64,000 bases of DNA from Clarireedia homoeocarpa (lineage: Eukaryota > Ascomycota > Leotiomycetes > Helotiales > Rutstroemiaceae), in contig LNKV01000001.1 of assembly GCA_001465935.1 (NCBI GenBank), positions 1,147,448 to 1,211,447 of the forward strand, given 5' to 3'. Below are positions 1 through 10,548 of the stretch, in pieces. The notes beneath the pieces are model-generated. The model was not told where the DNA came from. It saw only the letters and a list, made by a program, of their open reading frames with translations, and did not search any database. Made by a program: the position numbers and the translations under genes. Positions within the stretch are counted from its first letter, which is position 1. Every line of letters begins with the position of its first letter.

Positions 1-811
1 AACTAGTGTGTTCTTGGTTTTTCTGTTGCGCTTTTCGCTGCTTAATTTACACTTATCTCGATTATCCCAAATCCACCCTTCTTCACCTGCCTTTGAGAAT
101 AGTATGCCATGTCTTCCCTCATAGCGATTTCAACCGAGTACATCGAATCTTTTTAAGTGATTGCCTAGTTAGAGTTCCTCGAAGTAAGAATTCTGAGACA
201 GCTATGTCGATAACAACGTACCGTCCCATACAGTATCTGACAGGGCCGAGACATCACAACTACGCACATGCGCAGTCTATGACTAACAATTCTACTATGC
301 TTTCCGATGGCAATATGATGATAGACGGCATTTGTTTACATGTATTATCTTCTCAAATTTACTTTGTATGCCGCCATTTAATTATCGATGAAATCAAGGC
401 GATTGTTTGTTTGTTTGTTTGTTCATCGTTCCAGATCTGGCGAGAAAGCAGGGTCTTGGTATACATATACAAACACCATGAATCTGCATCGCCAAATGTA
501 TCACACATTACGGCTGATTTTTGATGTGTATCCTGTAGAGTCACAGTCTTCCTGCTGGCGTATTTGTCCCAGCGTGCCTTGTTCAATACAGGATGTGAAG
601 ATCCACTAGAAACTAGCATCTGCTATACTATCTTCTTAAACATGATTTGTTTTACCTAGCAGAAATATAAGAGAGCCTCAGAGCAAGTTTGGCCAGAATA
701 CTCAACAATATATGAAAAATCTCCAATCTTCGCCAACTCATCAAAGTTGAACACATGGCAATTTTCCACCACATCTCCGATCTCCAACACTATTTTACAT
801 CTCTACTCCCT
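1..811. other. intergenic, no gene recognised
   Basis: No family signature or intron-joined coding frame could be supported here. Open frames on both strands have no recognisable domain and no coding look. A TTTG tetranucleotide run (five copies) lies at about 403-423. The right end abuts the 3' end of the minus-strand methyltransferase. Confidence 0.6.
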
Positions 812-2329
812 TTACCCACTCTTCTTTACCACTCCTCTCAGCCTCACATACCCCAACCAATCACCCTCCACCCCACCCCCCTCCTCGCCACAAATCGTCC
901 CCAGCACGTCCACTACCTCCCTAACCACCTCTTCTCGCTTCCTACTCCCCTCCTGCCCTACACCATCCAAAAACTGCTTCCCCATCAACCGCACCCATCC
1001 TTCCAACCCCCCTGCATCCGCTTTCGTGGGCCTATACTCAGTTTCTAGTTTCTGCACTTCGAGATCGGGCACCTGGGAAAGCGTGCGATGCATCCACTGC
1101 TCCGAGGGGAAGAACCAGGGATCAAGTGCGCGGGCGGCGGTGAGACCGCCAGGGATGTGGCGAGAGACAACGGAGAGAAGTGCGCTATGGATGGAGGAGA
1201 TGTTGTTGTGACCGCCCATTTCAAAGACGAATGTTCCGTTGGGGGAGAGCAGGGTGGAGATGGTATTGAAGAAGGGAAGACGTATAGAGGGGGGACGGAG
1301 GATCCACTTTATTGGTGTGAGTTGAGGATGTATTTACTGTAGAGTAAGGAATGTATATAGCGGAGGGGTGGCAATAGGGACGTACGTGCATAGCTGCGTT
1401 GGAGAAAATCTTATTATATGCTCCTTTAGGCAAGGTATCTAGTTGCGCCGCATCCAGCACTATTCGATGCATTTATTCTGTCAGCTTCGGATTATACCAA
1501 TTATCATCACCACACTATTGTAAAACAAGAACTCAAAAACAAATAGATGGATAAACAAGAAGGAAGGAAGGGCAAATGAAGAAGAATAGCATACCTTGGA
1601 AAGTACAAATTTCAGCAATCTTGGAATCACCAGTCTTAGCGATAAGGTCTTGCGCTGCGGCAATCATGGAGGATGAGCTATCGATTCCATGGATGCGACC
1701 ATTGCCGCGGGAGAGCGTTTGCGCGATTTGGAGGTTGAGTATACCGTCTGCGATTTGGCGTTAGACGTGATTAAAAGAAAGGCAGCAGGTTAGGTGGTAG
1801 AAGATAGGGGAGATTGAAAGATTGGGAGGATCGAGGGAATAGAGAGATATAAAGGGGCACTCGAAGTAACAAAGGAATACAAGGGAAATAGATAGGAAGA
1901 GTGGAAAAGACATATGGAATTTAGGGATCTAGAGAAAGTACTTGATACCCCAATACCAGAAGCGCTATAGACTAGAATTTATGAATACAACAAACAGCAT
2001 AACGAGTCACCGCCCATTTCAAAATAAACCAAGCCCGGAAGTTCTAAAATCCCAAGCACAGCAAGAAAGGAACTTACCACCACAACCAATATCCAAGATC
2101 ACATCATCTGGCTGAACATCCAGCCATCCGAGAACTTTCGTGGCAAGCTTTGGCACGAAGGACGCGGAGTTTTGGTAGGCCTATTTTTTTGGTAGTTTGT
2201 CAGCTACTTTGATTCCAGTGAGGAAGGATGGGAGGGGGAAAGATCGAGGTACAATCTGCTAGGCTGGGACGGGATAGAATCATGGAAACGTACCTCTGAG
2301 GACCAGTGGTCTTCGTTCGGTCTGGCCAT
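812..2329 (-). CDS. SAM-dependent class I methyltransferase
   Basis: A 286-residue protein from five exons (2329-2294, 2180-2078, 1747-1595, 1459-1386, 1306-812); the exon lengths sum to a clean frame. Motif I, VILDIGCGDG, sits at residues 39-48 and is split by intron 2. The acidic residue after strand beta-2 is in HGID (66-69), and FSNAAMHW (116-123) is the usual post-II segment of the trans-aconitate methyltransferase-like/Methyltransf_11 group. The fold binds S-adenosylmethionine; the methyl acceptor cannot be read from sequence. No targeting signal is seen, so it is probably cytosolic. The start at 2329 gives the short leader MARPNEDHWSSE that homologues usually have. The C-terminus ends shortly after a basic stretch, as expected. 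It is tandem with, but 720 bp from, the amidase gene. Confidence 0.85.
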
Positions 2330-3048
2330 GTCTTGCTATGTGTGTTGTCGGCGCCGGCGTTTATGCGGGGTATGTACTCGAGCAGCTCGAGAAGGAAAGA
2401 TCTGAAACTTCAGAAAGCGTTTATCAAATGAAAGCGATGAGCAAACTGAAGCAGTGATAAATTCATCTGTCTTTCAATTCATTACAATATGCCCGAGGTT
2501 TTAATATACTTTTAACATCTAACGTGCCTTTCCAGACTCACATACTCCGCAATACACGGACTCTCCGATTTCGGGAGCACTCCCCGCAAAAAGGGGGATT
2601 AACGAGCTAACGATCTCGGTGTTCCAAACTTTAACTGAGCGACTACTTATATGTCTTCCCGTCTCAGATACGAAACATAATTTCCTATTCAAGGAATTCG
2701 CTTTGTCGAAGTTTTGTTTTGTTGCAAATCTACTACATTCCGATCTCGCATTCCTGAATCCTTCGAGCAGTCCTCTCCACCAGTTGCAGCCTCTGCATTA
2801 CGAATTTTCAGGAAACTATGTCTGCAAGTGGAGGAAAGATTCTACAGGAGACTAACCTAGATAATCCTAGTCGGCCTCCACGGCAGTGGCCCTCGGAGAG
2901 CCAGCGGAGCGTCATGAGATAGACCGACTCCCATGCAATAACATCTTGTTTTGGCGAGTATGAGATTAGCCTAACTACTGCTCTACTACTGAAATACATG
3001 CATGCATTTGGCAACTCCGATTTCGCACATAGAGACATTGATATCTAT
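2330..3048. promoter_or_regulatory. methyltransferase upstream region
   Basis: This 719 bp lies between the methyltransferase start and the amidase stop. It contains a CCG-N4-CGG arrangement inside CTCCGATTTCGGGAG (2563-2577), a layout that fits a binuclear zinc regulator, followed by CCCCGC and AGGGGG, which resemble stress-response elements (about 2581-2597). Function is inferred only. No gene is seen. Confidence 0.35.
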
Positions 3049-4872
3049 CTAATCAATATCTAATAACTGGTATTTATCATCGCCTAACAAGTCTTCAATT
3101 CTCTGCATAATAGTGAGCACTTTTTCTTCTTCCAATCGTTGCCCTACTACTTGCACCGCGACCGGAAGGCCGTGCATGGCTGTTGCGTCGTAATGCTTGT
3201 AGGCGCCGCGGGCAACTCCATTTAGAGATTTGAGTGAGAAGGTGGAGGGAAGTTGGTCGAGTGATTTGTCTACGTGGGTTATTGGCATTATGCCGGCTGT
3301 ATAGTCGAGCTAATGGACTGTGAGTATAAGTATACAAGAGATTGGGGAGATCACTTACAACGTTGAACAGGAACGTGTATCCACAACTACTGACAGCATC
3401 TTTCATGCCATCGTGTGGGACGGCTGGCGTGGCGTTCGGTGGAGTGAGCATGAAATCAAGTTTGACTTCTTGTTCCCACCAGTCATGGAACTTGGCTTTG
3501 TAAGCTTCCCTCTTTACCACAAATTTCCATTGCTCGAAAGCAGATTTCTCATGCCACGATTTGATAAGTCCTGCCCAGATCTCATCTCGTCTAACGTATT
3601 TAACCCAAGCCCAGTATAGCCATTTGATAGGTTTTGGTAATGACATAAGCCAGCTCATCTGTCTCGCTCCGGGGTCCTCCCATTCACCTGATCTGAAAAA
3701 TGATTTGAAAGTCTTACATCCATCAGCACTGAGAAGCTGTGATCCAATATATAGCGCTTCATATGGAGCTGGAGGTGTGACATCGTAAACTTCATGGCCG
3801 GCTTTCTCTAGTGCGGTGACTACTTTATCTACAGCCCTCATGCAAGCAGGACTTGGATCAACCACGCCGTCCGTTCTCAAAACACCAACTCGCAGCTTCT
3901 CCTTTTCGCGGTATTCCTTGACTTTGTCTTCTCTCCACGGGATTGGATGAACGCTGTGGTCGTATTTCCATGGCTGCATACCAATCATTGACATGGTGAA
4001 ATATGAGAGATCTCCCAGAGTTCTCGTCATGGGACTGAACACGCTTGGAATGCCTTCTTGACCTGGCATACTTGTTACCATTCCATTTTTTGGCCATCTT
4101 CCAGTTGAGCACCGCAGACTGTATATTCCAGAGAAATGGGCAGGTACTCTCACTGATCCTGCAACATCAGAACCAATACCGATTCTTCCACCTCCTGCTG
4201 CCAAAAGAGCAGATTCACCTCCCGTCGATCCACCCGGCGAGTACTTGCTATTGTGAGGGTTTGTGCAACGTCCCCAGACATCATTTGTTGACTCAAAGCT
4301 CAGTAATGTAATTGGAAGGTTTGTCTTAACGTAAGGAATCGCTCCAGCATCCTTGAGTAGTCGTACCATGCTTCCATCTTTTTCTCCCTTGTTTTCAACA
4401 TTGCTACTGTAACCAACAGTCGTGTCGAAGCCACCAACCACAACCGAGTCCTTGAGACTTATTGGTATACCTGCTAGAGGACCTTTCATATTGATACTTC
4501 CGTCTGTAGCCCATTTTTCTGCTGCATCTATCATAACCTCCGTAACACAATTTGTCTTCTCATGCGCTTTCAGTGCAGCTTTGCCGTAGGCTCGAAGGAT
4601 ATCGATCGGTTGTATGGATTGTTTGTGAACATCTTGGACGAGTTCTTCAATTGGTTTCGAAAGGACTTGTCGTTCAGAATTTGTGAAAGCTCCATGGTAA
4701 CTCGTGAGACTCTTGATCCTTTGCGCTCTCTCGTTCTGTTTAAACTGGCTAAGGAACGATTAGTGTTGATTTCCCCCGGACTCTGGAAGGGCTGAGATAA
4801 CGATAAGATGAAGTGATAAGATGCTACTCACCAGTCTTTGCGATGCTGGAAGTAATCAAGTAGGAAGACCAT
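3049..4872 (-). CDS. amidase-signature hydrolase (FAAH-like fungal amidase)
   Basis: A 563-residue enzyme from three exons (4872-4832, 4748-3359, 3309-3049). The Ser-cisSer-Lys triad is visible: Lys113 in SLKDS, Ser188 in PGGSTGGE and Ser212 in GSDVAGSVR. Spacings of 75 and 24 residues match rat FAAH exactly (142/217/241). The serine after the cis-Ser is Thr here, which should not remove the triad. Family members hydrolyse acyl amides to acid plus amine or ammonia; the substrate is unknown. No transmembrane helix is obvious. The first intron lies near the start codon and carries several GATA motifs, so nitrogen control is plausible. The ATG in the short first exon is supported because the joined frame restores the conserved N-terminal helices. 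It is divergent from the metallo-beta-lactamase-fold gene, 370 bp away. Confidence 0.92.
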
Positions 4873-5242
4873 ATTGAAGACAACAATCACATACGATGGG
4901 AAAACAGTCAAGCGAAGGGATCCGCAGGAGAGGAAACAGCAGGAAAGGAAAGCATAAAGTACAGCGCAAGCAGATGAGGGGTCCCTTATGATAGTCGGTT
5001 ATACCTGCCCAATCAGGATAGCTCAAAGATAGCTAGCCTAGCTATTAAGGGACCCATAAGCTTACCGCACTGCTTGCACCAAATTTGTTTCTATGCGGGG
5101 AAAACGGGAATATCGGCTTCGGTGCAACGAGAGAAAAAAGGTGCCAGCCAAAAGCTACGAGACGATAGACCTCAGACCAACCTGCTACCCCTCTAGGTAG
5201 GGAAATGTATGGATGTGGCACGATAAATGACCATATAATAAC
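4873..5242. promoter_or_regulatory. divergent promoter, amidase / MBL-fold gene
   Basis: A 370 bp divergent region. Plus-strand HGATAR sites occur at 4989-4994 (TGATAG), 5027-5032 (AGATAG), 5163-5168 (CGATAG) and 5221-5226 (CGATAA). Three more lie just outside, in the first amidase intron (4795-4819). Ten-base inverted arms GGGTCCCTTA (4979-4988) and TAAGGGACCC (5046-5055) face each other across 57 bp. The GATA sites would fit an AreA-type nitrogen regulator; this is inference from motif content. Confidence 0.45.
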
Positions 5243-6376
5243 ATGAATTCTCCTCCCCCTTTAACGGACATCACTATGTCCTCGCACTCCACTCCACGTT
5301 CCACCATCTCGTCGCAGACTCTCATCCGAGAAGATCAGGAAATATCAGAGCTATTCGAGAACCCACTTCACAATTATGGCTATGATACGCCCGTTCCAGA
5401 TAACATGTCTGATACGGAACACCTGCTCATATGCTGCGCGTGCGGTACACAATTCGATGCCGACAATCGGTCGATACTCACGCGTTGTCGAATCTGCGAT
5501 GATCCGAGACAATTTGTCCCGTCAGCGGGACAGTCTTTCACCACATTAGCGGCGCTGAAAGCGTGCGGCAGGTTCAAGAACAGGTGGAAACCTTTTGAAA
5601 ATGATGATAGATTTTGGAGTATTTGGACGGAGCCTAAATTTGCAATTGGACAGCGTGCGGTATTGATTACTACGCCGCACGGGAATATCATGTGGGATTG
5701 CATTGCATATTTGGATAACGATACCGTGGACTGGATTCATGGGTTGGGTGGATTGGCAGCGATTGTTATAAGTCACCCGCATTACTACACTACGCATCTG
5801 GAATGGGCAGAAGCGTTCGATTGCCCGGTCTACTTGAGTTGGGAAGATAAAGGATGGTTGAATAGACTTGATCGTTTGGGGAAAGCGAGGACGTTTATCG
5901 AAGGGACAGAAGAGGAGCTCGAGATCAGAGGAGAGAAGATTGGAGTGAAGGCACTAAAGCTTGGTGGACATTTCCCTGGAAGTCTGGTATGTCTTGCTTA
6001 TAGCAACTTACTGGTCGCGGATACATTGGTCACGACCCCTGCTGGATTGGGGGATTGGAGCAAAGGGTCTGGTGGAGATGAAAATGCAAAACCGAATGGA
6101 ATGAATAGTTTCTCCTTTATGTGGAGTATACCTAATATGATACCATTGAGCGCGGATGAGATAGTGGGGATGTGGGAGGTGCTGAAAAGGTATGAATTTA
6201 CAAGTACTCATGGTGCATTTGTAGGACAAGAATTGGTGGATGGGGGTAATGGCAGCAAAAAAGGAGTTAAGCAGAGGGTACTAGAAAGCATGCAGATACA
6301 GGTTAGGAGGATGGGTTGGAAAGATCACGTATTTCTCAAAGAGAAGTGCAATGAGCCAGAGGAAGAGATACTATAG
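5243..6376 (+). CDS. metallo-beta-lactamase-fold protein with N-terminal zinc-ribbon-like Cys motif
   Basis: An uninterrupted 377-residue frame. Residues about 60-95 hold two cysteine clusters (Cys64/65/67 in ICCACG and Cys82/85 in CRIC) that look like a small zinc ribbon. Next comes an MBL-type fold: the metal motif reads HPHYYTTH (His178, His180, His185) in place of the usual HxHxDH. Further candidate ligands are His243 in GGHFPGS, Asp260 in VADT and His323 in STHGAF. The fold usually hydrolyses esters or thioesters; the substrate is not known. The true start could be Met55, directly before the Cys motif, because the first 54 residues are Ser/Thr/Pro-rich and uninformative. No signal peptide is seen. 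A divergent promoter is shared with the amidase gene. Confidence 0.8.
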   Translation: MNSPPPLTDITMSSHSTPRSTISSQTLIREDQEISELFENPLHNYGYDTPVPDNMSDTEHLLICCACGTQFDADNRSILTRCRICDDPRQFVPSAGQSFTTLAALKACGRFKNRWKPFENDDRFWSIWTEPKFAIGQRAVLITTPHGNIMWDCIAYLDNDTVDWIHGLGGLAAIVISHPHYYTTHLEWAEAFDCPVYLSWEDKGWLNRLDRLGKARTFIEGTEEELEIRGEKIGVKALKLGGHFPGSLVCLAYSNLLVADTLVTTPAGLGDWSKGSGGDENAKPNGMNSFSFMWSIPNMIPLSADEIVGMWEVLKRYEFTSTHGAFVGQELVDGGNGSKKGVKQRVLESMQIQVRRMGWKDHVFLKEKCNEPEEEIL

Positions 6377-6964
6377 ACAATGATACCCTCTTTAATGTTT
6401 TTCTGTACAGTCCACAGTTCTATGCAACTCGTGGTAACGGTATAATGGTGCATGACAACTGACAACAACCTTCGGATAGGGGTTATGAACAGTATTCGCC
6501 GGCGACCTTGAAGTCGGACAGATGCGGTGATATCCACTAGATGTAATTACGTGCGGAATTGGCTGAGCCAGACATAAGTGAAGCTCTTATGACTCTCTTT
6601 CGTGTTGCACAAGGAAATATGTATTGGGACTATGTCCCCCAGACTACTGAAAGACCCCGGAAAGAGCCCCTTGTCCACCTGTTATCGTGCCAATCCGACA
6701 GGGACATTCCAAGCAACCAAACCTTATTTATTTAATTCCAACCTGCATCTCCAATGTATACTGAGTATGTTAGAAACATCAACGAGCGTCGTAATCAACC
6801 ATCTGCAACATTCACCACCTGGCTCACTTTTTAGATGAGGTGGATATGATTACACAAATAATCCAGTCATAATATATTATTCTCCTGACCCTTTTTTTGG
6901 TCATCCTACCCCTTCGAAATTGCCGAGCGGGCCATCCACACTACCCCCATGGCACTCGTCGAGT
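6377..6964. other. intergenic, 3' and 5' flanks
   Basis: This 588 bp separates two plus-strand genes and should hold the 3' end of the MBL-fold transcript and the promoter of the phosphoesterase gene. No coding frame with a recognisable domain was found. A CCCC-rich stretch at about 6630-6670 resembles stress elements but is not diagnostic. Confidence 0.5.
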
Positions 6965-9263
6965 ATGGCTCCTTCTTACTATCCCCGTTCATCGCGAGAT
7001 CATTTCGTTGAACCTCCTTCGATCTTCAACCGTTTGCTGTTGGCACTTCCGAAGGATCTCGCTGTGAGTATAAGGAGGATGGCTGATCAGGGAAATTTCA
7101 ACGGCGTATCAGCGAACGGCTCGAGGATACCGAGATGGTTGCGCCAAGTGGTGGTGAGGGAATGCAATTGGAGACGGCTGCTCAGCCTACCACATTTACT
7201 GGTTGCCATTTGGATAGTTGCGTTGATGTATGGAGAGCGGTGGGTATTCGAAAAAAGCGTGCAAGCTTGTGCGTGGGATAATTGGGAGCGTTGGGTAAGT
7301 TGTATGGACGCAACGCAGCGGGGAGACCACGAAGCTGACAGGAATCCAATGTATACAGCCTTCAGGTTCGACGCCGCATCACTTGATATTCCTCGCAGAT
7401 CCTCAACTTACAGATCCGCATTCATATCCCGATCGACCATGGCCTTTGTCGACATTGACGGTATGGCATACGGATAACTACATGATGCGTTCCTATATTC
7501 AACTTTCGAAGCATTTACACCCAGACACGGTGTTTTTCCTAGGCGATTTATTTGATGGGGGACGGGAATGGAAAACGGCGCATGGGAATACAGAGGATCC
7601 GGCCTGGGCGAAAGGACAGCGGCCGTCGTTGGAGCAAAAACATGTGGAGAGCTGGGGAAAGAGATACGGAGAGGACTTTTGGTTGAAAGAATATGGTCGA
7701 TTTTCTAGGATATTTTCAGACTACTGGAATGTGGGAGGGTCCGAAGCTGGAGTTGGGCAGAGAGGACGGAAGCTCATTGCAAGTTTGCCAGGAAATCATG
7801 ATTTGGGATTTGGCGCACAAATTAAAGTGCCAGTTCGTAATCGATTCGAGGTCTATTTTGGGGATGTCAACAGGGTTGATGTGATTGCAAATCATACCTT
7901 TGTTTCGGTTGACTCGGTGTCGCTGAGTGCTGGGACATCAGGACGTCCTCTGAGTGAGACGGAACCCATTACTAAGCCTGTGAACGAATTTCTAGACAAC
8001 GTTCAAGTATCAAAACGAAAAGCTGTAGCGCGGGAGTTGGACTATCAGGCCGGAAAAGAGAGGGCAATACAGCACCCCCACACAGTGGAAGATCTCAGCT
8101 CAGCTGATTACGCCCATCTCCCAACTCTCGATCCAGGAGTCGATTCGGCTGATTTCCCAACTATTCTCCTCACCCACGTACCCCTCTACCGCAACCCAGG
8201 TACACCATGCGGACCCCTCCGCGAACATTGGCCACCCACCCCTCCGCCAAAAGGGCAAACCATGCCCGTCAACCCCGACGACCGCAATGCACTCAGCATC
8301 GCCCGCGGCTACCAATACCAAAACGTGCTTAGCAACGACGACTCCATAAAGTTGATCCAAAAAATTGGTAACGTTGTATCTGTCTTCTCAGGCGACGACC
8401 ACGACTATTGCGAAGTGGTCCATCCTGAAGACAAAAACCACGCGCGCGAAATCACAGTCAAGAGCATGAGCTGGGTCATGGGCGTCCGTCGCCCTGGCTT
8501 TCTCATGCTCAGTCTCTGGAACCCCATCCGTCCAGATGGTCAACCATTACATTACCAACCTTCTGGCCATGGCGGCGCGGAGAACTCGCAACAAGGTCAC
8601 GTAACGATGCAATCTCATCTTTGTCTTCTTCCGAACCAGATATCCATCCTGATAAACTATGGCATCTTTGCCGGTCTTTCGATCCTCATTCTCATCATCC
8701 GCTCTATCTGCGTTCCCTTATTCAACTTAACACCCTTCAGCCCACCTATCCCCTCCTCATCCACATACCCAGACCAAGAATCCGACACGCCACTCCTCCC
8801 AACATCTTCCAAAGACCTCAAACGCGAAGACGATCGCACATCCAACTCCTCCACATCAAGCACCGCTTCCAATCCTACCCTCGCGCCTCGTGCAACCCGC
8901 ACCCGCTCCGTCAGCCCTGCGAATGGTTACGGCTACCCTGCTTCATCCCAATCTTCTCCTCAAACCCTGCCCCAGCCTCAATATCCTATACAGGCCCCAT
9001 TAATAGAAAAAGCAGGCTACTATGGTCTCGACGGGCGTATGCGCTGGGAACGCGACCGAGAACTGGAGGCAGCGGAAGAGCGGGAGAGGAAGAGGGTAGA
9101 GGAGGCGAGGAGACGAAATAGGAGGCCGAATGCGGTGGTGAGGTGGTGGAGGGCCTACAGGGGGACATTTGCTGGGAGGGTGCTAAGGGAGTTATGGTGG
9201 AGTGTCGGGAGAGTGTTGGCGATCGTGGGGAGTTTATTTGTGTGGTTTTTGTGGTTTGGTTAG
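6965..9263 (+). CDS. Cdc1/Ted1-like ER metallophosphoesterase
   Basis: A 744-residue protein from exons 6965-7294 and 7359-9263. The calcineurin-like phosphoesterase core shows FLADPQ (Asp124; Gln126 where many families have His), GDLFDGG (Asp173), PGNHD (254-258), LLTHVPLYR (His383) and SGDDHDYC (454-461), in the order expected for the Cdc1/Ted1/MPPE1 family. In yeast these remove or remodel ethanolamine-phosphate on GPI anchors in the ER and affect Mn2+ homeostasis. Hydrophobic segments at about 74-96, 539-561 and 720-742 flank the catalytic domain, fitting an ER membrane protein with a luminal active site. Residues about 565-650 are a Ser/Pro/Thr-rich linker and 670-705 a charged Arg/Glu helix. 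The ATG at 6965 is the first in frame; the ATG at 6950 is out of frame. Whether this is the Cdc1 or Ted1 counterpart cannot be decided here. Confidence 0.88.
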
Positions 9264-10548
9264 GCAGGGGGAGAAGGCTAAGGGTGTATATTATGCGCTT
9301 GTATTGCATTCAAGGCGAACTTTCTCTTTACCCCATTATGCATGGTTATGGTTATGATTCTAGCTGTCAAATTGCAAAAGGCTACTTACAGCGAGGTGGG
9401 TTTGGTGGAAGGGGCGGAAAGGTCTGTCAGAAAGGGCAACCAGACTAACTAGACAGACAGCCAGCGCATCACAATCCCAACGGGTGGTTGTCCGTTGTGT
9501 GAAAGACCAATCAATATCCTTTTTAACTTATCTGCATCGCATTCGACCCAAAGTTATCAATCACACTGATGATGTGAATGCAAAGCAATCTCTACCTCTC
9601 TTGGATGATATATATATATACCTAAGTGGTGGGTGGTGTGTAACTTTCATTTCCCCTACCACTCCTTTACAGGAACCATCTACTGCAACAACTTGGCTGG
9701 TGTCAGCAGCAGCACGTCAACTAACTAGCCAGCCCACTCAAATCCCATTGCTTGCTCGCTTGCTGAACCAAGATGAAAAAAAATATACAGGATATCACAC
9801 AACCCCAACCTCCCCCTCCCCCCCGCTTCCTCCTAACCCGCCCTTTTTTTTTTCCTCCTACGTGCACTTTCCTTCTTGCCCTTCCCTTGCTTCCAAATCC
9901 ATCGTTCGACATTCGACATAGATACTGTACTATAATATTTACTATGAATTTTTTGGTTCTCCCATAGCCGAAGACTCCATATCAAGCTTCAACACCAAAG
10001 TCCAACGCCCATCGCAAAAGGTCACTATTTTTTCTTCCTCCCGTGCCACCGTTCCCGTTTTCCCACCAGATTTGTTCCGGTACAGTTCCATCCCTTCCCC
10101 AAGCCATCATTCATATGTACGTGTGTTTTATGTTACATACCCTTCCTGCGCCCCAGTTTCCCCCGGTTGCGACATTAGTTCAAAGAAAAATTTCCGCCCA
10201 TCCATAAGAGTCCGCGCTTAGATCAATCGCGAGCGATGGCCTGGTTCCCGGCTCTGCGAACCAGACTAAGACCCCTAAAGGACCCTCCCATCAATAGTAA
10301 ACTGCGACTTAGTGATATTTTCCTGGATAAATAGCTCGTAGACATCGGCGTGTTCAGCGGATTCGATCCGTATATCCTAGATAAATTAACTCCAAAAATA
10401 GCCTGACTTGCGAAATGTGGTATCTGTATGTATGCAAATGGCCAGACCTAGGTAACATTATATATACAGATGGATCATTCTCAATCCTCAAAATTGTCGT
10501 TTTCGTACTCGTACGGTCATTAAAAACCCAGGAAGAAAGTATGTTTCA
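9264..10548. other. convergent intergenic region
   Basis: About 1.3 kb between convergent genes. It contains a short AT dinucleotide run (about 9607-9621), a pyrimidine-rich stretch at about 9800-9910, and no coding frame that could be tied to a family. It probably holds the two 3' UTRs. Confidence 0.5.

Noticed and set aside
6..619. Overlapping frames of 73-172 codons on both strands
   Set aside because: No domain, heavy overlap on both strands and composition of noncoding DNA.
6920..6964. N-terminal extension of the phosphoesterase
   Set aside because: It would need a TTG start; the first ATG in frame is at 6965.
810..9263. Secondary-metabolite cluster from methyltransferase, amidase, MBL-fold protein and regulator
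   Set aside because: No backbone synthase (PKS, NRPS, terpene cyclase) is present and the phosphoesterase is a housekeeping gene.
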